Shown: in pieces, positions 25,301 to 37,300 of the stretch
How the letters are laid out: the number at the start of each line of letters is the position of its first letter
Numbering within the stretch: position 1 is the first letter of the stretch
Assembly: GCF_949987535.1 (NCBI RefSeq)
Contig: NC_080064.1
Span: 43,853,937-43,917,936 of the forward strand
Reading direction: 5' to 3'
Length of the DNA: 64,000 bases
Source of the DNA: Balaenoptera acutorostrata
Lineage: Eukaryota > Chordata > Mammalia > Artiodactyla > Balaenopteridae
Translations under genes and position numbers: made by a program
Notes under the pieces: model-generated
Database searches by the model: none
Seen by the model: the letters and a program-made list of their open reading frames with translations, nothing else
What the model was told of the DNA's origin: nothing

Positions 25301-28300
25301 GCTCTTCTTCATCCTATTAAGTATAAACCTTAAGTCAGATCATGTTCCCTCTCTCCTCAAAACCTTTCAGTGGCTTCCCCTCCCACTCAGAGTAAAACCT
25401 TAAGTCCTTGCAGTGGCCTAAGAGGCCCTACTTCACCTGCCACCTGGGCACTTCTCTAACATCACGCCCTACCCCTTGTTCAGTCTTTTCCAACCACACT
25501 AAGTTGCCTGCTATTGCTGTCATTAAACAAGCTGGGCATGCTCCCCACTCAGGCTTTTGTATTTGCTCTTACACTCTGCCTGGACACACTTCCCCCTTCA
25601 TCCACATGGCTCACTCCCTTTTCTGCTTCAAATCTTCGCTCAAATGTCACCTTGTTTTCTAACCACCTAATTAAAATTGCAAACTATCCCCTCCATTCGT
25701 CATTTTTAGCCATAGCATTTACCACTATCTGACATATTTTACTTATTTGTCTGCCTCCCCATATTCAATTCCTCATATGTAATTTAATGACAGCAAAGAA
25801 TTTTGTCTGTTTTGTTCATTGCTGATTCTCAATACCTACATCACTGACGTGCACAGTTTTTCTTGAATGCATGAATTGATGAGACTGACATTTTAGTACA
25901 ATTGTGAAGTTATAGTTCTCCCAGGAGACGTGACCACACAGTTAGCTTTCTTTTTAAGAAATCTCTCAAGTTGGAGAATGCTCACTGAACACATTTCTGT
26001 TTCCTGTGAGTGGTGATTCTAACTCACCACAGAAAGTGGTGAGGCGTTTAGATGCATAGAAATCAATAGTAATTTTGTCGTTTATGGTGTGATTCCCATT
26101 TCAGAAGTTATATCAAATAGTTAATATAACTTTGCCTTCAGTGAGGTGTGTCAGCATTCAGGCTATCCACTAGCTTTATAAGCAATCCCTTAGCTACCTC
26201 AACATTAACTGGTAATGTGTTCAGAAGATTTCCAGTCCTATGTTTAAATAAACATCATTTTATAGAAACAGGGCTAGGAGTATCATCACAGAGCATTCGA
26301 GCATCCCACACTGGAAGAGTACAGCCTAAAAGGCAGCACAGCTAGGTCATAGAACCTATTCTTATCACCTATTAGGCTCTATGACCTTGACTAAATCACC
26401 TAACTCCTTCAGGCCTAAGATGCTCAATCTGTAAAACAGGGATAGCATCAATGGCCTAAAAATCCCTTCTAACTCTAAGATCTGATATTCTGACTTGGGA
26501 TTCCAAGACATCTTGTCAATGTGAAGTACATAAAGGATATCTAATGAAATAAAAGGAAGCTCTACATATAAGCCCAGCACAGAGTAGGGTTTCAACTGAA
26601 TCATATTTTGCAGGGAATTGTGGCCTACACCTTTAGTTCAGTTATACAAAGATGTAAAAACATGTCATAATCATAAGCTAAAAATAAAGGGACCTTAAAA
26701 TTTAGTCATCTTATCCAATCTTTCTTCTCCTACTTCCTCCCACAAATGGGGGCTCAATGGCATTCTACCATATCTGATGCAAGACTTAGTATTAGAGTTC
26801 AAGAGAAAAACACATATATACAAGTAGACAGCTCTGCTGAGTAAGATTTTATATCATCAATGAGGCTAACTCTAAAACAGTAAAGACTTAAAATCATAGC
26901 AGAAAGGAGAAACTCTGGAAGTCTTACCTCAAGATTTACCATAACAAAATTATGGGAAAGTTCTGAAATTTCTGTAGACTCTGCAAATTTGGGCTTTAAA
27001 GCTAGGGGGAAGAAAAGATTTTGGAACAGAAGAAAACATCATTGTCATACCCAAACCCTAATTCGCTGAGATGATTCATATAGCTGACCCTTTTGCTAAT
27101 CTTAAGACCCAGAAATCAGGACACTTAAATTCTGGTGCTGCTTCTGCCATTTACTTGCATAGTTATGTACACTTAAGTGGCTGACTTTATTTCTCTGAAG
27201 CTTTCATCTAATTTATAAAATATAGATAACAGCATACTGACAAAAAAATTATTACTATTGGCTTTTTTACGTATTTCAATAACATCTATTTAAGAATAGA
27301 TGTAATAAAGACAATAGAGTAACAATACTCTACCACTATAGTATATATATTATTAAACTAGCAATTTACATTAATTTTATACTCTTTTTCCTACATGATT
27401 TTATTAAGTGTAGCATACCAAACAAAAGGAGAAATCTGACTGGGAAGTGGCAGGCTGGTATACCAGAAAGAATACAGGCTACAAAGTAAGAAAACGTGGG
27501 CTCTAATTTGGTTCCCACCTCCTCCAGTAAGACCACTCCTCATGTCTCTCTCTGTTACATACAACTGTCCATACAACTATTGTAGCACCTAATCCCATAT
27601 TCTACATAACCATATCTTAATTGCCTCACCCTCCAACCCCTTACAAATACAACTGCAAATTTCTTGAGGGCAGGGAATCTATACCATAAATTTCTTCAGT
27701 ATTCCTTCAAGCAATAAGCAGTGCTGAGCCAAAGTCAGTGTTAATATTTTTTAAACATTAATATTTGAGAACACATCTGAGGTCTGATCATTTGCACCTA
27801 CCTTTGCAAGCTCCACACCAGGACTTATGGATAATCACCATCAGGGGTAATCCACTTAAAAACAAAATGAAGAAATTATAATCTAGTAATTCCACTTCTT
27901 GAAATATATTCTAATAAAATGACCAACCAATGAAGACAAAGATTAATGTACAAGGATGTTCATGTAGTATAATTTCAATAAGAAAAATTTTAAGACAATC
28001 TATTCAATAATAGTGGACTGTTACAACAAAATTATTGCTAAGTTCTGACATTCCAGTAAATTCTGCAAATTTGGGCTTTAAAGCTAGGGAGAAAAGACTG
28101 TAGAAGAAAACAACAAATTACAGCATTTCTAAATGTTATGGCTATATAACAACTGAAACGTTAAAATTTTTCATTGGTACACTGTTAAAGGCTAGAATAT
28201 AAAATTATTATCTATAGTTTAAATTATACAAATATGTAGAAAACAGTTTAAAAGGAAATGTTCCAAAACATAATAGAGGTTATCTCTGGATAATGGGATT

Positions 28301-31300
28301 GTGGATTTTACTATACTTTTCCTGTATTTTCCAATTTTTCTACAATTAAGTGTAATTTTTTTTTTTGCCACACTATGCGGCCTGTGAGATCTTAGTTTCT
28401 CAACCAGGGATTGAACCCAAGCACCGACAGTGAAAGCACCAAGTCCTAACCACTGGACCGCCAGAGAATTCCCAATTAAGTGTACTTTTTATAATCAGGG
28501 AGGAAAAAGCTTTTTCTTTCACAAAATAATAAGCAACATATTCCACCTGAATCAGTCTTGGCCAGCTGAAGCTCTTACGCTCTCAAGGCTCAAATGCTGA
28601 CTTGTGGAAGGGTCCCATGTAATCAGACGTTGGCTTTCTCCATCATCCAACCCCCATATCACCACATCATCACATGCTGTACAATACTATCACAGCATTT
28701 ACCACGTCGAACTGTATCTTTTTATTTACTGAGAGCTTCTTTTTTTTTTTTTAATTTATTTTTATTTATTTATTTATGGCTGTGTTGGGTCTTTGTTTCT
28801 GTGAGAGGGCTTTCTCTAGTTGTGGCAAGTGGGGGCCACTCTTCATTGCGGTGCGCAGGCCTCTCACTATCGCGGCCTCTACTTCTTGCGGGGCACAGGC
28901 TCCAGACGTGCAGGCTCAGTAGTTGTGGCTCACGGGCCCAGTTGCTCCGCGGCATGTGGGATCTTCCCAGACCAGGGCTCGAACCCGTGTCCCCTGCATT
29001 GGCAGGCAGATTCTCAACCACTGCGCCACCAGGGAAGCCCTACTTAGAGCTTCTTAAGGAAAGAACTCTTAGCTGTCTCTATACTCCCTACACCTAATAT
29101 AGAGAATAATATTACTGGTAGCAAAAACTTATACAGCATTTACTGTGTACCAGGTACTATTCTAAATATATATAAATTAATTTAATAAGTGTCAAATGAA
29201 TTATTCAGCTATCTCATCATAGGCCTACTACAAATCTGGGACAGAATGGTGCCTCTAATACTTGTAAAAGCTTATAAACTAAATGATTAGGACAAGGTTA
29301 GGTAAGAAGTGGGATCTACATAGCCATAATAATAGCCAAATATGCTAAACATTTATTATATGACATTGTTGTATGTGCTTTACACACATTATCTCATTTA
29401 AATCCTCACAACAGGGCTTCCCTGAAGGCACAGTGGTTAAGAATCTGCCTGCCAATGCAGGGACATGAGTTCGAGACCTGGTCCAGGAAGATCCCACATG
29501 CTGCGGAGCAACTAAGCCCGTGTGTCACAACTACTGAGCCTGCACTCTAGAGCCCGCGAGCCACAACTACTGAGCCTGCGTGCCACAACTACCGAAGCCC
29601 GCGCACCTAGAGCCCGTGCTCCACGATAAGAGAAGCCACCGCAATGAGAAGCCTGTGGACCGCAACGAAGAGTAGCCCCCGCTCACAACTAGAAAAAGCC
29701 CGCACATAGCAATGAAGACCCTACGCAGCCAAAAATAAATAAATAAATTTATTAAAAAAAAAATCCTCACAACAATCCTAAGGTAATGGTCTCATAATAG
29801 AAATGAGAAAACTGAGACTTCCAAGAAATTAAACATTTGGCCACATAAATTCTAGGTTCTGCCACTTAGTAATTAACTTGTAAGTCTGACTCCAGAATCA
29901 ATATTCTTTCTGACCACTATCATCTACTTCAATTTAGAACAGCAATCCAGAATCCATGGGTTTAAACCCAATCAACCGATAATCAACTAACTTGGAATTT
30001 GAGAATGAAAATGGAAGAGGCCTTAGATGCTGCCTAGTCCAAACCTCCATTTCATGCAGGAATCCAGTCTCATATATCAGAAACAAAAGGTGGTCCAGAT
30101 AACCTGATAAGCAAGAAATAATCACCAACCAAGGCAGCCCATCCTTTTAACAGCACCGTGCACTTACAGAGCACTTTAGAATGTCTTGCTTTCTCTTTTC
30201 TCCCAAGCAAACTCCTATTCATCCTTCTAGAGCAGAGGTAAGCAAACTAGTCTGCAGGCCTAATCCAGCCCACTGCCTGCTTCTGTACCGCAATGATATA
30301 CAAACATATACAAACATGTTTTTTTTTAACATTCTTAAATGTTTGAAAAACAAATCTGAAGTATAATACCTTGTGATATATTAAAATTAAATATAATTCA
30401 CATTTCAGTGTAACTAGCTTTATTAAAACACATTCACACTCATTTGTATACTTATTGTCTATGGCTGCTTTTGTGCTACCATGGCACAGCTGATAAGCTG
30501 CAACAGAGACCCTATGGTCCTCACAGCCTAAAATATTTACTGTTTGGCCCTTTACTGACCCTTGCTCTAGAGTTGACAGTCCAAATGTAACACCTCTGTG
30601 AAGCCTCCCCAAAACCACCTTCTCTCAACAGCTAGTTAGTCCTATTCCTCCTCTGGGATCCCAAAGCATTCTAACCACTAGTCCTTTTTATCCTCTAATC
30701 ACCTGTTTACTTGTCTAAACTACTAACTTCTCAAGGGCAAAGACCTAATCACCCGTTTACTTGTCTAAACTACTAACTTCTCAAGGGCAAAGATGTATCT
30801 AATACATCTTTGAAAAACACAAGCACTGTTAAGGTAGGTACCTACCATTTGTTTACTGAAATCAATGAAAAAAATGAAAAACAAGCTTAAAGTGCTATTT
30901 GTCTTGAAAAACAGAATGAAGCACCCAGTTATGGGAGTTGTCATAACAGTCACTCTAGGTTAAGACCAAAGCATCGAGACTCTCACCCAGCACTATGAAA
31001 GTACTTTTGATCAAAGGCATAACAGGGATACCTGTGTATCTAAAATGTTACATTAAGTAAATTACATGAAGAACATAAAGCAAAAGAAATGCCAGCACAC
31101 TGTCTTCATCTAAAAGATTTTATTAAATGAAACAATCTAGTGGTTTTGTCTTTCACCATTAGAATCAAAGCTTCCCAAGGACAGAAACCAGTGGATCTAT
31201 CTGTGATCCCAGGCCCCAGGACAGAGACTAGCAAAAAGTAGGCACAGTACTCAAAAATCTGTGGTTTGAAAAAAGGGCCAGTACAGATGCAAAACTGTGT

Positions 31301-34300
31301 CATCTTCAGTTCTGTTCACAATTATTTTAAAACAATTCATCCATCCAGTCTGCTTTCCCACAATTCAGATGGGGGAAATCAGTGGTATGTGATATCCCAA
31401 GTAGAACCCAATCTAAGCAAACCCTGTCCACCGGAGCTCTGTCCTCTAGAGAAACTTGCCAAGCTCCTCCAAGCTAGTTCTCCATTCTCTCTAGTCTCAA
31501 TTTATGCTGTAAACTCAAGGCCTGGCACAGAGGCATTCAGAAACGTACGAGTGAATCAGTCACAATAGCTCTATTTCCACGCATCAATATATTCTGCAGA
31601 CCTTCAGATTATTCTTCCCAGAGAAACAGAGAGTGCAGTGGTTAGGCAAGGAGCCATGACTTTCCCCCACCAGCTCTGGTTAGTGCAGGCTCTGGCTCAG
31701 ATACTGCAGAAACATGTTGGCCAGTTGAGGCAGGTTCTCATTGTTGGGATGCATTTTGGTGTAGGAAATAAACTGGCGACGGAGGCGACTCAGTTCTGCC
31801 ATGGTCAAAGGCCGGGTAAACCGCAGGTGCTCTGTGGTGCCAGAAAGCTTAAGCAAGTCTCCAGGGACTGCGCTCTTCTGAGCTTCCATCAGTCCTGCCA
31901 ACACCTGGCTGGTGACCTGGTCCAACTGGTGCAGAAAGGTGCCGGAGGCAAGTGGCTGGGACTGTGTAGACTGATGGGGTGGAGGAGCCCGGTTCTCAAA
32001 CAAGGCAGCTCTGATCTCTGACAGAGGCAACGGCTCCTCTAAGCCCACCAAGGTGAACAAGGGCCGGTCCCAGCGGTTCCGAGAGTCGGGAGCTTCGAAG
32101 CGCAGCGCTAGGGCCTCCAGAAGTTCGGGAGGGTAAAAGGCACCTGACACATGCTCCGCCGATTTCTCGAATTCCGAAGTCACAAGAGCTGGAGAATCTG
32201 GCGTCCTGGTTTCCTCCCGCTCCAGTTCCTTAGGTACTTCTGCCTGGGCTCTCCCATTTCCTACAGAGTCCACTGCCTGCGGTTCCCCGAGGACACCGGT
32301 GCCCGCCGCCAGAGGTCTCCCTCCCTCCTCAGCTCGCGGCCTCCAACTCACACTGACACTGCGGCTCGGACTCTCATCCGCGCCCGCCACCCGCGGTCCC
32401 CCGCTCAGACCGCCTGGCCTTACGCAGTAGACCAGGCAGAGCGGAGTGCGCGCCGCCCGCGCTAGGCAGTACAGCTCGTAGCGGAAGCCCTTGATGTAAT
32501 TAAGCGAGTCGAGGATGACCACTTCGTGGCGACTCAGACGCCGCTCCACGGCCGCTCGCAGGGCCCCACGCAAGGCCTTCTCACGGGCCGAATCGCCGTA
32601 CACTGTCGCGTCCTCCGCGCCCAGCACCTCCGCGTCGTCCACCACGTACACCGCGCGGCCCTCGGCCGCCAGTGCCACGCGCAGCTCCTCCGCGCGCCGG
32701 CTCTTGCCGCTGTACGGCAGCCCGCAAAACACCACCAGCGGCATCCTCCCAGGGCGCGGCCATGTGCAACCGCGCAACGTCAACTTCCGGGTTGCCGGAG
32801 GCTCCGACGCAAACCGGAAATGCAAGCTACACTTCCTGCCTCCCTTGACTCTTACAGGACCTCTGTTGCTATGGAAACAGGAGTTCTAGACCAACGAGAG
32901 CCACGTCCGGCTCTCTCCGAAAGGAGACGGAGCTTAGAACGGCATCGGTTATTTATGTCAAATGTTATACGTCTCAGGAGAATGTGATCTCCTGGCGGCC
33001 AAAGACTATGTCCATCAATTTATAACGGAGCCTTAAAGAGCATTAAATATTGCAAAACAATCAGCACTATATTTAGCAAATGGAAGACAATTCACAAATA
33101 CTAGTTCCCCTTCATTCCTTATAGCCAATAACATTCAGTAACTGTTTATTCAATAACCATTTCAATCATTCAATATCTTCATGGTTGGAAATTCAGAGAT
33201 GAACATAAAACAGTCCCCCCCCACAGAGCAAGGGTCTGAATGGGAAAAGTCAGGCACCTACAAGCAGAATAACATACAGTCTAATGGACAGAGGTAGGTT
33301 GGGTTGTAAAAGTACAGAAGAGAAAAACAAACTGCCCACAAAAATTGCCAAAGACTTTACCTAGGAATAGTCATTTGATTTAGAAAGTGAAAAACTAATA
33401 GGAATTTTTCTCCTGGGTAAGGATGCCAGATAAAATATAGGATGCCTAGTTAAATTTGAATTTCAGACAATCAGCAAAAAATGTTTTTAAAATAAGTATG
33501 TCTCAAATATTACTTGGGGCATATTTAAAATTACTTATTGTTTACCTGAAATTCAAATTTAACTGGGCACCCTTTATTTTTATTTGCTAAATCTGGCAAC
33601 CCTACTCCTGCATAAGGTATGAGGCTCAGAGCCATGAAGCTGTAGGATCTGTTCTAGCAAAAGCAAGCACTATAGTTTGGTAGGTGCAGAAGTGTGAGTA
33701 TTTCTGTGCAAGGATGTGTGCGTATAAAGGAAGTGCACATACATTGTATCTTTATATCTCTCCAGTACAGTATAGTAGAGAATGTTCAAGTCTTGGCTCT
33801 GCTACTTACTTACTAGCTGTGTAAACTATTGTCAAGTTATGTAACCATTCTGTATCTAAATTTCCTCTCCTGTAAAATAATAACAATGGTTCTTATTTCA
33901 CAGGCTGAACCAACCTCATAGTTTGTGAGGATTAAATAAATTAATGAATATAAAGCACTCAGATCAATGTTTAGCCTTTCCTCCCCTGTTCTGCCTTTTC
34001 CTCCTCCTTTGTATAAGTCTTCTGTGCATAGACTAAACCTACTTGGAACTTAAGACTATTCAACTTGAGACTATTAGGCAGCATGGTTTACTGGTTGAGT
34101 GTAGGCTCTGAAGCCAGAGTGTCTGGGTCCAGATCTTGGCTCCACCACTTAACTAGCTGTGTGATCTTGGGCAAGTTATTTAACTGATCTGTGCCTTAGT
34201 TTTCTCATCTGTAAAATGAAGGTAACAACAGTACCCACCTCAAAAGAGTTGTTGTGAGAATTAAATGAGTTAATTCACATAATTCAATGTCTGGTACATA

Positions 34301-37300
34301 GTAAGCACTTAATAAATGTTAGTATTATTATTTTTGTTGTTATCAGGCAGCCCCTCCATTGCTCTGCCTTGGCATAATCCTTCACCTGAAATTAATGCTA
34401 AGTTGATGGCTGGAAAGTGTTTTACCACCATAAGTAACCTAAAACCATATCTTGTACCTGGCAGCTGCTTCTTTCTTCCCATCTTCTAGTGTCCTCCAAT
34501 GAATGTGATCTCCAAAACCTGGAAGGAAAGAGCCTCATAAACATTCACACATTAACAAAGGGCAAAGACCCAAGAAAGAAATGTGGCATGTTCACAAGAT
34601 ACTCATAAAAAAAAGGCTTTCCTTTGTCAAAAGCATGGTATTCAAGTCCCAAATCCACTGCTTTCTAGGTGTATGGGACCATGGACAGTCTTATACCTCA
34701 AGCCTCAGTTTTCATACCTGTAAAATGGAGATAATATAGCCTAATTCAGTTTTTAAGGAGATTAAATTAAATAATGGTGGACTTCCCTGGTGGTGCAGTA
34801 GTTAAGAATCCACCTGCCAATGGAGGCGACACGGGTTCAAGCCCTGGTCCGGGAAGATTCCATACGCTATGGAGCAATTAAGCCCATGCGCCACAACTAC
34901 TGAGCCTGTGCCCTAGAGCCCGTGAGCCACAGCTACTGAGCCCGTGTGCCACAACTACTGAAGCCCACATGCCTAGAGCCCGTGCTCTGCAACAAGAGAA
35001 GCCACCGCAATGAGAAGCCCTCACACCGCAACGAAGAGTAGCCCCCGCTCACTGCAACTAAAGCCCACAAGCAGCAGTGAAGACCCAACACAACCAAAAA
35101 TAAAATTTATTTTTTAAAAAAAGACCTAAATGTAAGACCTGAAACCATAAAACTCCTAGAAGAGAACATAGGTAGAACACTCTTTGACATAAATCGTAGC
35201 AATATTTTTTTGTATCAGTCTCCTAAGGCAAAAGAAATGAAAGCAAAAAGGAACAAGTGGGACCTTATTAAACTTAAATGCTTTTGCATGGCAAAGGGAA
35301 CCACTGACAAAACAAAAAGACAACCTACCAAAATGGAAAAAAATATTTGCAAATAATATGACCTATAAGGGGTTAATATCCAAAAATATATAAACAGCTC
35401 ATACAGCTCAATATCAAAAAAAACAACAACCCAATTAAAAAATAGGCAGAGGATTTGAATAGACATTTTTTCAAAGAAGACACAGAAATGGCCAATACAG
35501 ACATGGAAAAATACTCAACATCACTAGTCATCAGGGAAATGCAAATCAAAACCACAATGAGATATCACCTCACAGCTTTCAGAACGGCTATCTTGAAAAA
35601 GACAACAAATAATAGATGTTCGAGAAGATATGGAGAAAAGAGAGCCCTTGCACACTGTTGGTGGGAATGTAAATTGGCACAGTCACTGTGGAAAACAGTA
35701 TGGAGGTTCCTTTAAAAATGAAAAATAGAAGTACTATGTGATCCAGCAATTCCACTCCTGAGTATATATCTGGAAAAAATCGAAAACAAATTCAAAAAGA
35801 TACATGCATCCCAATGTTCATAGCAGCGTTATTTACCAACAGCCAAGATACGAAAGCAACCTAAGTGTCCATCAACAGATGAATGGATGAAGAAGATGTG
35901 GTATATACAGGGGAATTCCCTGGCAGTCCAGTCGTTAGGACTCAGCACCTTCACTATGGTGGCCCTGGTTCAATCCCTGGTCAGAGAACTAAGATCCCAC
36001 AAGCCGTGCAGTGTGGCTAAAAAGAAAAAAAAAATTATATATATATTATATATATATAATGGAATATTACTCAGACATAAAAAAGAATTAAATTTGCCAT
36101 TTGCGCCAACATGGATGGACCTGGAGGGTATTATGCTAAGTGAAATAAGTCAGACACAGAAAGACAAATACTGTATATTTTCACTTATATGTGGAATCTA
36201 AAAACTAAAAGAAATGAATGAATATAACAACAACAACAAAAAAAGAATTTAGAACAGTGTCTGGGACTGGATAATTGCTACAAGTATTTGCTATTAATAT
36301 AATATACCAGGCACTAAACAACAACAAAAAAAGAATTTAGAACAGTGTCTGGGACTGGATAATTGCTACAAGTATTTGCTATTAATATAATATACCAGGC
36401 ACTATTCTAAGTACTTTACCAATATTCATCTTCATAACAACCCTAGAGGTAGGTACTCTTATTAATACCATTTTACAGATGAGAAAACCAAGGCACAAAG
36501 TTTAAGTAACTTTCCCAAGTTCACAGAGCTAATGAGCATCAGAGCTGGAAACTGAACCTATGCGCTCAGGGTCCAGATTCCTTACTTTTAAGCACTAAAC
36601 AATGCTGTCCTTCAAAGCAGAAGGAGGTAAGGACAAAGAGGCAAGGGAGGGAGTAGACAATGCAGGGCCTGATAGGCCACTATAAAGATTCTGGCTTTTA
36701 CTAAGCTCTTAGTGGGTTTTGAGCAAAGTATCAATAGTAACATGATGTGATTTCTGTTTTAACAGGATTGCTCTAGCTTCTGTGCTGAAAACAGACTAAA
36801 GGAAGTGTTATGGGTTGAACTGTGTCCCTCCAAAAATGATATGTTGGAGTCTTAATCCCCAGTACCTCAGAGTGTGACGTTATTTGGAAATAGGATCTTT
36901 ATGGAGGTAATCAAGTTAAAATGAGGTCATCAGGGTGAGACCTAATCCAATATGGTGTCCATATAAAAAAGGGAAATGTGGACACAGATATGCACACAGG
37001 GAGAGAACCCAGCCATCTATAAGGAGAGAGACCTGGCACAGACCCTCCCCTCAGCCTTTAGAAGGAACTGATACTGCCAATACCTTGATTTTGAACTTCT
37101 AGTCTCCAGAACTGTGAGACCATAAGTTTCTGTTGTTTAAGCCACTCAGTTTGTGGTGCTTTGTTATTGCAGCCCTAGCAAACTAATACAGGAGAGAAAG
37201 GCAAAAACAAAAGAGACTAGGAAAGTGGTTATTGCAATAATCCAAGCATGCAATGACAGTGGTTTGGACCAACTGTGGTGGTAGAGGGAGTAGATCCTAT

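Noticed and set aside
28021..28085. Idea that the exon 4 copy is a mutually exclusive functional exon
   Set aside because: Its position before exon 3, phase mismatch with exon 2 and lack of the matching donor argue against it. Kept as a relic only.
28594..29097. 167-codon plus-strand open frame
   Set aside because: Most of it is translation of an antisense CHR SINE. Similar peptides recur at other SINE copies (17649, 59543).
32151..32987. Plus-strand open frames opposite KTI12 (104, 124 and 153 codons)
   Set aside because: They are mirror frames of a GC-rich, intact KTI12 coding sequence and lack any family resemblance.
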